Below the pieces are notes generated by a model. The model did not search any database. It saw only the letters and a program-made list of their open reading frames with translations, and was not told where the DNA came from. Both the position numbers and the translations under genes were made by a program. A stretch of DNA of 64,000 nt from JBMTVN01 sp046047235 (GTDB lineage: Bacteria > Verrucomicrobiota > Verrucomicrobiia > Limisphaerales > JAHDYP01), in assembly GCA_046047235.1 (NCBI GenBank), contig JBJOII010000008.1:1-64000 (forward strand), read 5' to 3'. This document shows positions 44,307 to 51,475 of the stretch, piece after piece. Positions within the stretch are counted from its first letter, which is position 1. The number at the start of each line of letters is the position of its first letter.

Positions 44307-44768
44307 ATGCCAGTCAAAAGCCTCAAAGCCCTGCTCGATAACGAGCACGTCAAATACGTCAGTATCCAACACTCCCCGGCCTACACCGCCCAGGAAGTCG
44401 CCCAGTCCGTCCATGTCTCCGGACGCGAAATGGCCAAGACCATCATCCTCTTCATCGATGGCCAAATGACCATGGCCGTCCTCCCCGCCAACCGGAAAAT
44501 CCTCCTCCATGAACTGGAGGATGAACTCGGCGCTGAAGAAGTCCGCTTCGCCACGGAAGAAGAATTCCGCAGCCGATTCCCCGATTGCGAAACCGGAGCC
44601 ATGCCCCCCTTCGGTAACCTCTACGGTCTCCCGGTCTACGTAGCCCCGGGACTCGAGTTCGGCGGCGAAATCACCTTCAACGCCGGCACCCACACGGAAG
44701 TCATCCAAATGCCCTATCGCGAATTCGAACGCATCGTCCACCCCCATCACGCCAGCTTCACCACCTGA
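44307..44768 (+). CDS. YbaK/EbsC family aminoacyl-tRNA deacylase
   Basis: A 153-residue free-standing editing-domain protein of the YbaK/ProX superfamily, which hydrolyses mischarged aminoacyl-tRNAs (for example Cys- or Ala-tRNA-Pro). Blocks include YVSIQHSPAYTAQEVAQSVHVSGREMAKTIIL (the conserved Lys in AKT) and CETGAMPPFGNLYGLPVYV (the GxxPPFG-type loop), ending EITFNAGTHTEVIQMPYREFERIVHP. The ATG at 44307 follows AGGAG (44296-44300). Monocistronic; target tRNA not determinable. Confidence 0.83.
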   Translation: MPVKSLKALLDNEHVKYVSIQHSPAYTAQEVAQSVHVSGREMAKTIILFIDGQMTMAVLPANRKILLHELEDELGAEEVRFATEEEFRSRFPDCETGAMPPFGNLYGLPVYVAPGLEFGGEITFNAGTHTEVIQMPYREFERIVHPHHASFTT

Positions 44769-44886
44769 AGGCTCAGGATAGAGAAAACGAAGAGGGCAGA
44801 GAGAGGCGGCGAGTAACCCCCTCGCACATGCAGAGGTACGCTGCGTCAGCTACACCAACCCCCTGCAACAACCTCATACAAGGGCC

Positions 44887-44912
44887 GACCTGTCTACCGC
44901 GTTCTACGTGGC
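44887..44912. repeat. dispersed hairpin element (GACCTGTCTA family)
   Basis: GACCTGTCTACCGCGTTCTA continues to CGTGGC. It is similar to 37290-37315, to the core at 32232-32247 and, on the minus strand, to 14190-14210. It can fold as CCGCGT-tct-ACGTGG with one G-U pair. Confidence 0.45.
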
Positions 44913-44945
44913 GTCCCGGCCGCCAACCCCCTCGCGCTCCACCTC

Positions 44946-45992
44946 CTATTCCCCATTCCCAACCTGCTCCGCTACCGACCTCGCCACGGCAATAAACGCC
45001 TGCGCATACGGCGCCTCGGGTGCAGTCACCACCACCGGCTTCCCGGAATCCCCGCCCTCGCGGATCTCCTGGAAAATCGGTATCTCCCCAAGGAATGGCA
45101 CACCCTGACGCTCCGCCTCATCCGCACCACCGCCATGACCGAAGATCTCCACGCGCGACCCGTCCGGCGCCGTAAAATAACTCATGTTCTCCACAATCCC
45201 CGCCAAGGGCACACCCACCTTGCGGAACATCGAGATACCCTTCCGCACCACCCCCAATGACGCCTCCTGCGGCGTGGTCACAATCACACCCCCGTCCAAC
45301 GGCGTGGTCTGACACAACGTCAGCTGTGCATCACCCGTTCCCGGCGGCAAATCCACCAGCAAATAATCCAGATTGTCCCACGCCACCTGCATCAGGAATT
45401 GCTGGATGGTCTTCACAATCATCGGCCCCCGCCAAATCACCGGCTGATCGTCATCCAAAAGGAAACCCATGCTCATTAACTGAATCCCATGCCCCCGCGG
45501 CGGCACCAAACGCTCATCCACGCTGATCGTCGGCCGCTCCTTCACCCCCATCATCAAGGGAATGCTCGGCCCGTAAATATCACAGTCCAATAACCCCACC
45601 CGATACCCCAAGTGCACCAGCGCACAAGCCAGGTTCACGGAAACAGTCGATTTGCCAACGCCACCCTTGCCGCTGGCCACCGCCAGCACCCGCTTCACCC
45701 CAGGCACCCGATTCTGCCCCGCCATCGGATTCGAAGCCGTCCCCGGTTGCCCACCTTGCTGAACCTGAATCACCACCTTCTCCACCCCGGCCATCCCGCT
45801 CACCACCCGCTCACACTCCGCTTTCACCTGCGCCACGGAATCACTCGAACCCCCAGACATCTGCAGGCCCACCTTCACCTCCGCCCCCTCTACCTCCACT
45901 TCCTTCACCAACCCAAAGGAAATAATGTCCCGGGAATAGCCCGGATACTTCACGGCCTTCAATGCCTCAAAAACTGCCTCTTGTGTCACCAT
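44946..45992 (-). CDS. Mrp/NBP35 family iron-sulfur cluster carrier ATPase
   Basis: A 348-residue protein: an N-terminal MIP18/DUF59-type domain (EAVFEALKAVKYPGYSRDIISFGLVKEV), then a P-loop ATPase with the deviant Walker A GKGGVGKST (108-116), DCDIYGPSIPLMMG and YLLVDLPPGTGDAQLTL. The family carries [4Fe-4S] clusters to apo-proteins. The CxxC commonly seen after ENMSYF is missing (ENMSYFTAPDGSR), as in a number of bacterial members. The start is placed at the ATG at 45992. The neighbouring gene encodes a cysteine-desulfurase-like protein, which hints at a shared sulfur/iron-sulfur context. Confidence 0.9.
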   Translation of the reverse strand: MVTQEAVFEALKAVKYPGYSRDIISFGLVKEVEVEGAEVKVGLQMSGGSSDSVAQVKAECERVVSGMAGVEKVVIQVQQGGQPGTASNPMAGQNRVPGVKRVLAVASGKGGVGKSTVSVNLACALVHLGYRVGLLDCDIYGPSIPLMMGVKERPTISVDERLVPPRGHGIQLMSMGFLLDDDQPVIWRGPMIVKTIQQFLMQVAWDNLDYLLVDLPPGTGDAQLTLCQTTPLDGGVIVTTPQEASLGVVRKGISMFRKVGVPLAGIVENMSYFTAPDGSRVEIFGHGGGADEAERQGVPFLGEIPIFQEIREGGDSGKPVVVTAPEAPYAQAFIAVARSVAEQVGNGE

Positions 45993-46058
45993 ATCCGCGC
46001 GAATGTAGCCGAGCCCCCAGAACACGCACGCGAAAAGTCACCCCCGGAGCAGAAGCCC

Positions 46059-46079
46059 GAGGTCAGAGGTCAAAGGTCA
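46059..46079. repeat. heptanucleotide repeat (GAGGTCA)3
   Basis: Three 7-bp units GAGGTCA, GAGGTCA, AAGGTCA in the short spacer between mrp and the desulfurase-like gene. Confidence 0.6.
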
Positions 46080-46146
46080 ACTCCCGCAACCACCTCGCAC
46101 AGGTAGGTAGGGAACACTCCTGTGCACCCGTATATCCCTATCCCCC

Positions 46147-47400
46147 CTATCCAATATCCCATCTCCTATCTCCTATATCCGATCTCCCATCTCCCATCTC
46201 CGATCCCACCCGCCCCTCACAATACGCCTCCCACATCGGCGACATCCCCCGCAGCTTCAACACCACCTTCGCAATTCTCCCCACCGCCTCCTCCACGTCC
46301 CCCAACGTGGTCTCAATCCCCGTCGACATCATCACGCTGCCCTTGGCCAGGCCCGACGACAACCCCGCCGCCTTCAGCGCCGGAGCAATCTTGTTTGAGC
46401 CCGTCATGCAGGCCGGACCGCTGTGGATCGATACCCCCTGAAAATCCAGCGCCAGAACCAAACCCTCCCCCTCCACAAATTCCACACTCACATTCAAATG
46501 ATGCGGCAGCCTGCGCTCACCCAGTGCAGGACCGTTCAACCTCAGCAACGGAATCTCCTCAGTCAACCGCCCCCAAAGTGAATGCCGCAACCCCCGCACA
46601 TGTTTCACCCAAACCTCCCAATCCCTCAGCGCAACCTCCGCAGCCCGCCCCGCCCCCACAATCCCCAAAACGTTCTCCGTCCCTCCCCGTAACCCGTACT
46701 CCTGATTCCCCCCATGCACCAGACTCTCCAGGCGAGCCCGCCGATGCCGATACAACACACCCACACCCTTCGGCCCGCCAAACCGATGCGGAGATAACGC
46801 CAGCAGATCAATCGGCAACTCACTCACATCCACCGGCACCCAGCCACCACTCGCTGTCGCATCCACCAGCAACAACGCCCCACTCGGCTCCACAACCCGA
46901 CAGATCGACGCCAGATCCTGCACGCTCCCCAGATCCGCCTGCGCATGATGCACACACACCAGGAAAGTCTCCGGCCGGATCGCTGCCTCCAATTCTGCCG
47001 GATCAAGAAAACCCTGCTCATCCACCCCAACCCGCGTCGCCTCAAAACCCTGACGCTCGAGAAAAGCCACCGACCGATCCACCGCAGGATGCTCCACCCC
47101 GGTCAAAACAATGTGCCGCCCCTTCCCATACCCCGCCCACGCACTGCCCTTGATCGCCAGATTCAGGGCCTCGGTCCCGCTGCCCGTGAAAATCATACTC
47201 TCCGCAGAACCCGCACCCACCAAAGCCGCCGCCTGCTCCCGACCCAGCTTCACGGCCTCCCGCGCCCTCACACCACCCCGATGATACGAAGCCGGCGACC
47301 CTCCTCCCGATGCCTCAACCGCTGCCATCGCCCCCCGTACCTCCGGATGCAGAGGCGTGGTCGTCAAATAATCCAGATCAATGCGCTTCGCCACACTCAT
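46147..47400 (-). CDS. cysteine-desulfurase-like protein lacking the catalytic lysine
   Basis: A 417-residue protein clearly homologous to IscS/NifS along its length; numbering matches E. coli IscS almost residue for residue. It keeps His104 (VEHPAV), Asp180 (VDATASGG) and the mobile-loop cysteine (SGPACMTGS, Cys331). Key PLP contacts are changed: Schiff-base Lys206 is Arg (LSPHRFGGPKG, codon CGG), Gln183 is Ala, and Asn155 is Ala (HHAQADLG for MHVNNEIG). Desulfurase activity is therefore doubtful. The start (47400) overlaps the mtnA stop (ATGA). The last ~18 residues (SEMGDGRSDIGDRRWDIG) are encoded by a heptanucleotide repeat. Confidence 0.82.
   Translation of the reverse strand: MSVAKRIDLDYLTTTPLHPEVRGAMAAVEASGGGSPASYHRGGVRAREAVKLGREQAAALVGAGSAESMIFTGSGTEALNLAIKGSAWAGYGKGRHIVLTGVEHPAVDRSVAFLERQGFEATRVGVDEQGFLDPAELEAAIRPETFLVCVHHAQADLGSVQDLASICRVVEPSGALLLVDATASGGWVPVDVSELPIDLLALSPHRFGGPKGVGVLYRHRRARLESLVHGGNQEYGLRGGTENVLGIVGAGRAAEVALRDWEVWVKHVRGLRHSLWGRLTEEIPLLRLNGPALGERRLPHHLNVSVEFVEGEGLVLALDFQGVSIHSGPACMTGSNKIAPALKAAGLSSGLAKGSVMMSTGIETTLGDVEEAVGRIAKVVLKLRGMSPMWEAYCEGRVGSEMGDGRSDIGDRRWDIG
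46154..46202. repeat. heptanucleotide tandem repeat inside the desulfurase-like 3' end
   Basis: Seven consecutive 7-bp units on the plus strand: ATATCCC, ATCTCCT, ATCTCCT, ATATCCG, ATCTCCC, ATCTCCC, ATCTCCG. Because 7 is not a multiple of 3, gain or loss of one unit would shift the frame of the protein's C-terminal tail. Confidence 0.85.
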
Positions 47401-48497
47401 GACTGCAGCCTGGCACGCTGCTTCCACAAATCCTTCGGCTTGAAAATCCCCACGGGCGTGATGATCCCCGTAATCAACTCCGGCGGCGTCACGTCAAACC
47501 CCGGGTTCCGTGCCGTGCTGCCCGGGTTCGCCACCCGCACCCTTACCGAGGATTTCCCGCCCTTAACTACCCCCCAGGCCCCCAATACTTCCTCCCCATC
47601 CCGCTCCTCAATCGGAATCTCAGATCCCTTGCGCAGGTTCCAGTCCAAGGTCGAAAACGGAATCGCCACGTAAAACGGTATCCCATGACGATGCGCCAAC
47701 ACCGCCTTGGTATACGTTCCGATCTTGTTCGCCACCTCACCCGTCCGCCCCAAAGTCCGATCGCTCCCCACAATCACCAGGTCCACCTCACCGCGCTGCA
47801 TCAAATGCCCCGCCGCATTGTCCGCAATCACCTCATGCGAAATCCCCTGCTGCGCTAATTCCCAGGCCGTCAACGTCGCCCCCTGACACCGCGGACGTGT
47901 CTCGTCGCAGAATACGTGAAACTTCTTCCCCTTCGACTGCGCCACATACATCGGCGCCGTCGCCGTCCCGAAATCCACAAAAGCCAGCCAGCCCGCATTG
48001 CAGTGCGTCAGGATACGCATTCCCGACCGGATCAGCTTGGCTCCATGACGTCCGATCGCCTCACATTCGGCCACGTTGTCCTGCGCAAACTGCTCCGCTG
48101 CCGCCAAGGCCAGCGACTGCTGCTCCGCCACGCTCTCCCCGTGACTCATCACCGACAGCACCCCGTCCATCGCATTCACCGGATCCACCGCCGTCGGACG
48201 TGCCTCCTCCAACGTCCGGTACACCTTCCCCACATGACCCGCAAACCGCTCCAGACCCGCACCCCGAAAAGCCCGCACCCCCTGCGCAAGTCCGTAGGCC
48301 GCCGTGGCTCCAATCGCCCCCGCACCCCGCACCACCATCTCCCGAATCGACCTCGCCGTCTCCCGATAATCCCGCGTCGATACCACCTCAAACTTGTGGG
48401 GCAGCAAACGCTGTTCAATCAGGCGGACCTCATTCGCGTCCGCGTCAAAAGTCACCGTCCGGAACATCTCCCGGCGGCCTCGAATCAAAACATTCAT
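47397..48497 (-). CDS. mtnA: S-methyl-5-thioribose-1-phosphate isomerase
   Basis: Converts methylthioribose 1-phosphate to methylthioribulose 1-phosphate in the methionine salvage pathway. Family blocks: MVVRGAGAIGATAAYGLAQG, RILTHCNAGWLAFVDFGTA (catalytic Cys), VDLVIVGSDRTLGRTGEVANKIGTY (catalytic Asp), and VAIPFSTLDWNLRKGSEIPIEER. The start is set at the ATG at 48497, preceded by AGGAG (plus-strand 48506-48510), giving 366 residues. No other mtn genes are adjacent. It is the middle gene of the TPR-mtnA-desulfurase-like operon. Confidence 0.92.
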   Translation of the reverse strand: MNVLIRGRREMFRTVTFDADANEVRLIEQRLLPHKFEVVSTRDYRETARSIREMVVRGAGAIGATAAYGLAQGVRAFRGAGLERFAGHVGKVYRTLEEARPTAVDPVNAMDGVLSVMSHGESVAEQQSLALAAAEQFAQDNVAECEAIGRHGAKLIRSGMRILTHCNAGWLAFVDFGTATAPMYVAQSKGKKFHVFCDETRPRCQGATLTAWELAQQGISHEVIADNAAGHLMQRGEVDLVIVGSDRTLGRTGEVANKIGTYTKAVLAHRHGIPFYVAIPFSTLDWNLRKGSEIPIEERDGEEVLGAWGVVKGGKSSVRVRVANPGSTARNPGFDVTPPELITGIITPVGIFKPKDLWKQRARLQS

Positions 48498-48519
48498 GAA
48501 ATTGTCTCCTCGAAATAGC

Positions 48520-48930
48520 CTATGCCTCGGCTTCCAGCTCGCGAACCCGCTCGCGAACACTCTTGTAGAGCGGATGCTGCCGCAGACCCCTCAAATCCGG
48601 ATCCCGACGCAGCCACTTGAAATCCCGATACCCCAGATCCAAAGCCTGATGCAGCGACTCCACCGCCCCCTCCGAATCCCCCGTCAATGCCTTGCTGCAC
48701 GCCAGATTGTAATGCGTCAGTGCATCCTTCGGACGTAACAGCGTCAAACGCTGGTCCACCTCCAAACCCTTCCCATACCGACCCCGCTTCGTATAGCTGT
48801 CCCCCAAAACCTGTAGCGCATCCACATACTCCGGATCACGCCGCACTACCCCCTCCAGAAAACCGATCTCAATGTCCAGATCGCGCGCCTGCTGTCGGGA
48901 TAATCCTTTGCTGTTAATCTTCTTCGGCAT
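48520..48930 (-). CDS. TPR-repeat protein
   Basis: A 136-residue protein with about two to three tetratricopeptide repeats: IGFLEGVVRRDPEYVDALQVLGDSYTKRGRYGKGLEVDQRLTLLRPKDALTHYNLACSKALTGDSEGAVESLHQALDLG. The C-terminal DLRGLRQHPLYKSVRERV is common in bacterial TPR proteins. It probably mediates protein contacts; the partner is unknown. First gene of the mtnA operon (22-nt gap). Confidence 0.8.
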   Translation of the reverse strand: MPKKINSKGLSRQQARDLDIEIGFLEGVVRRDPEYVDALQVLGDSYTKRGRYGKGLEVDQRLTLLRPKDALTHYNLACSKALTGDSEGAVESLHQALDLGYRDFKWLRRDPDLRGLRQHPLYKSVRERVRELEAEA

Positions 48931-48999
48931 ACCAACTCTTCCGAGCCGCCAATTCTCTAAATCGCCAGCCCCCTGTCAAGGCACCCCCAACCCCATCCC

Positions 49000-49023
49000 A
49001 AAATGTCGCATCCGCGACATTTT
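49000..49023. promoter_or_regulatory. 24-bp palindrome upstream of the TPR-mtnA operon
   Basis: AAAATGTCGC-ATCC-GCGACATTTT, perfect 10-bp arms, 70 bp upstream of the TPR start codon. A second CGACAT follows in phase at 49024-49029. It could be an operator (TGTCGC-N4-GCGACA core) or a small hairpin. Confidence 0.5.
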
Positions 49024-49104
49024 CGACATCACACCCCCGCTTAACAGACCCGCTTCAAGGACTTCAATCCGCTCAATTCGAGACGGCTACACGGGAGGCG
49101 GGGT

Positions 49105-49138
49105 ACGGATTATCGGGACACCTGTCCCCATAATCCGT
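49105..49138. repeat. REP-like inverted repeat, copy 1
   Basis: Left arm ACGGATTATCGGGACA, CC, right arm TGTCCCCATAATCCGT: 15 of 16 positions pair (one C-C mismatch). The left arm matches that of copy 2 at 14 of 16 positions. Confidence 0.7.
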
Positions 49139-49190
49139 CATGCACAGGAGAGAGGGTGATCATTTCGCTCAACCCAGTTTTTAGGTCGAT

Positions 49191-49271
49191 ACCGCCTGTA
49201 ATTGGGCGGTTCGAAAATCTCCGACACTCCAGATTGGCGCCAGCAGCCTCCTGCAATCCGAACTTCTGGAG
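49191..49271. repeat. two stem-loops between the REP-like copies
   Basis: ACCGCC (49191-49196) pairs with GGCGGT (49205-49210). CTCCAGA (49227-49233) pairs with TCTGGAG (49265-49271), with an inner TTG/CAA pairing. Confidence 0.45.
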
Positions 49272-49281
49272 GTTAGCGACA

Positions 49282-49314
49282 ACGGATTATTGAGACAGGT
49301 GGGTCAATAATCGT
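49282..49314. repeat. REP-like inverted repeat, copy 2
   Basis: Left arm ACGGATTATTGAGACA, right arm TGGGTCAATAATCGT. ATTATTGA/TCAATAAT pairs perfectly and ACG/CGT closes with a bulge. It is 177 bp from copy 1 in the same orientation. Confidence 0.6.
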
Positions 49315-49453
49315 GGCCCTTTCGGGCAAGCCCTTGTCATGCAGAAAAGAGTTCAGTAATCGGGGGGTAGCCTTGAGGAAAGGCTTTATGCCAGTTCTTG
49401 TCCTGCAGGCTCCTGTTGCAGAATGTTGGCAGTCGACGCATGGTAGAAGCGGA

Positions 49454-50212
49454 ATGAGCAAGGCATTTGACTTACGGGAGCTGTTGGACAGCTGGCCCTA
49501 TGATGACGAGGAGCACGCTCGCATTGTGGAGCTGGACGGGGGGCGGAAGGTGATGCAGGTGCGGACGCCGATGGGGTTGGAGCAGTATGAGTTGGAAGGG
49601 CGGCCGGACGGGCATCGGCCCTACGACAGTGTCTCGGTGCTGGACTACCATCGTGCCCAGTTGCAGGAAGCTGCGCTGGCAGGCGGTGTGGATGAGTTTG
49701 AGCTGGATGAGGACGAGTGCGCTGAGCTGTTTCAGGAAGGCACGTTGTATTATTTCCGTTATCTGCATCTGTTCCAGCTGCGGGAGTGGGCTTTGGTGGC
49801 GGAGGATACGGAGCGGAATCTGGGTCTGTTTGATTTTGTTCATCTCTATGCCGAACGGGAGGAGGATCGCGAGCATCTGGAGAAGTGGCGTCCCTACCTG
49901 GTGCGGATGAACGCGATTGCGCGGTCGATGCTGGCGGCGGAGGATGACAATCTGGACGAGGCCCTGGAGGTTTTGCGCGGGGCGATCGAGAGCATTGAAT
50001 CCCTGGACGAACTGGACGAGGAAACCTTCATGTTCGAGCGGGACAGGTCGTTGTCAGCCCTGCGGGAGCTGGAGGAACAGTTGAGTCAGGTGCGGCCGAT
50101 TCCTGAGGAGGAAAGGCTGGAGATTGAGCTACAGCGGGCGATTGAGACCCAGGAGTTCGAGAGGGCGGCCGTGCTGCGCGACCGGCTGAAGGCGATGAGG
50201 GCGGATGGTTAG
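49454..50212 (+). CDS. UvrB/UvrC (UVR) motif protein
   Basis: A 252-residue soluble acidic protein. The C-terminal ~33 residues are a UVR motif (RLEIELQRAIETQEFERAAVLRDRLKAM), the coiled-coil contact that joins UvrB to UvrC but also occurs in McsA and other proteins. The first ~200 residues (FDLRELLDSWPYDDEEHARIVELDGGRKVMQVRTPMGLEQYELEGRPDG) are family-specific, with no nuclease or helicase motif. I start it at the ATG at 49454 (MSKAFDLRELL); the upstream part of the open frame overlaps the hairpin region and does not look coding. Function unknown. Confidence 0.75.
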   Translation: MSKAFDLRELLDSWPYDDEEHARIVELDGGRKVMQVRTPMGLEQYELEGRPDGHRPYDSVSVLDYHRAQLQEAALAGGVDEFELDEDECAELFQEGTLYYFRYLHLFQLREWALVAEDTERNLGLFDFVHLYAEREEDREHLEKWRPYLVRMNAIARSMLAAEDDNLDEALEVLRGAIESIESLDELDEETFMFERDRSLSALRELEEQLSQVRPIPEEERLEIELQRAIETQEFERAAVLRDRLKAMRADG

Positions 50213-50326
50213 GGCGTTCTCCTGCCCGGGTGAATGTGGCCCCTCGACAGTCCTCCATGGAGCTGTTAAGGCTCTGCGGCGCGGGCCGAAGACATGCCAG
50301 TTCACTGTCCGGCAACGGCACATTCC

Positions 50327-51424
50327 ATGGAATTCATTGATCTTCAGGAGCAGTATCGTCGGTACCAGGCGGAGATAGACGGCCGGATGCAGCGGGTGCT
50401 GCAGCATGGCCGGTTTATCATGGGGCCGGAGGTGTTGGAGTTGGAGGAGACTTTGGCGCGGTATGTGGGTGTGAAGCACTGCCTGAGTGTGGGCAGCGGG
50501 ACCGTGAGTCTGGAGATGGCTTTGCGCGCTTTGGGGGTGGGTCCGGGTGACGAGGTCATTACGCCTCCGTTCACGTTTATTGCCACGGCGGAAGTGGCCC
50601 TGCTGGTTGGGGCCAAGCCGGTGTTTGTGGATATCGAGCCGGAGTTTTACAACCTGGACCCAGCCAAACTGGAGGCGGCGATCACGCCCCGGACCAAGGC
50701 CATTATCCCGGTCGACCTGTTTGGGCAGCTGGCTGATTACGGGATGATCCATGAGATCGCCTGTGGGCATAACCTTCCGGTGATTGAGGATGCGGCCCAG
50801 AGTTTCGGGGCGGAGCAGGGGGGGCGGAAGAGTTGTAGTTTCGGTTTGATTGCCAGCACGAGTTTTTTTCCGGCCAAGCCGCTGGGGTGTTATGGCGAGG
50901 GTGGGGCGTTATTCACGAACGACGATGCCTTGGCCGACAAGATGCGGGCGATCCGGAACCATGGAGGTGTGGTGCGGGACCAGCACGAGACCGTGGGATT
51001 GAATGGTCGCTTCGACAGTCTGCAGGCGGCGGTGTTGCTGGCCAAGCTGCCGCACTTTGACTGGGAGCTGGAGCAGCGGGCGCGAATCGGCGCCCGTTAC
51101 AGTGAGGCCCTGCGAGATGTGTGCGGCACTCCGGCGATCCGGCCGGGGAACACGCACGTGTATGCCCAGTATACTTTGCGGATGCCCGACCGGGATGCGG
51201 TGATGGCTGCCTTGAGGGAGCAGGGGATTCCGTCGGCGGTCTATTATTCCAGGTGCCTTCATTTGCAGGGCATGTTTGCTGAGCTCGGATACAAGGCGGG
51301 TGATTTCCCTGTGGCAGAGCAGGCTTCGCGCGAAGTCCTCAGCCTGCCCATGCATCCTTTTCTGACTGAGGAAGAACAGGATCGGGTGGTTCGAGCAGTG
51401 AGGGAGGCATTGGGGCCGGGTTGA
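50327..51424 (+). CDS. DegT/DnrJ/EryC1/StrS family sugar aminotransferase (WbpE-like)
   Basis: A 365-residue PLP-dependent enzyme that aminates a nucleotide-linked keto-sugar. The Schiff-base Lys184 lies in STSFFPAKPLGCYGEGGALF, close to the TSFFPSKPLGCYGDGGA signature of WbpE/VioA-like enzymes. Other blocks are GSGTVSLEMALRALGVGPGDEVITPPFTFIATAE, VIEDAAQSFGA and GLNGRFDSLQAAVLLAKL. The start at the ATG at 50327 gives the standard MEFIDLQEQYRR. It opens the surface polysaccharide locus; the matching dehydrogenase and acetyltransferase (WbpB/WbpD) are not in the window. Confidence 0.9.
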   Translation: MEFIDLQEQYRRYQAEIDGRMQRVLQHGRFIMGPEVLELEETLARYVGVKHCLSVGSGTVSLEMALRALGVGPGDEVITPPFTFIATAEVALLVGAKPVFVDIEPEFYNLDPAKLEAAITPRTKAIIPVDLFGQLADYGMIHEIACGHNLPVIEDAAQSFGAEQGGRKSCSFGLIASTSFFPAKPLGCYGEGGALFTNDDALADKMRAIRNHGGVVRDQHETVGLNGRFDSLQAAVLLAKLPHFDWELEQRARIGARYSEALRDVCGTPAIRPGNTHVYAQYTLRMPDRDAVMAALREQGIPSAVYYSRCLHLQGMFAELGYKAGDFPVAEQASREVLSLPMHPFLTEEEQDRVVRAVREALGPG

Positions 51425-51475
51425 CGGCATTGATATTCCGGAGGCCGAGATGGCTGAGAGCTGGACCTGAGCATC

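Larger units (their letters stand above)
48931..49453. other. 523-base noncoding, hairpin-rich stretch at a GC-skew switch
   Basis: No gene is supported here. It holds a 24-bp palindrome (49000-49023), two related long inverted repeats (49105-49138 and 49282-49314) with two more stems between them, and the point where plus-strand composition changes from C-rich to G-rich. No DnaA-box match was seen. Confidence 0.7.

Noticed and set aside
49201..49225. Possible tRNA T-arm (GGTTCGAAAATCTCC)
   Set aside because: No matching acceptor, D or anticodon stems could be built around it.
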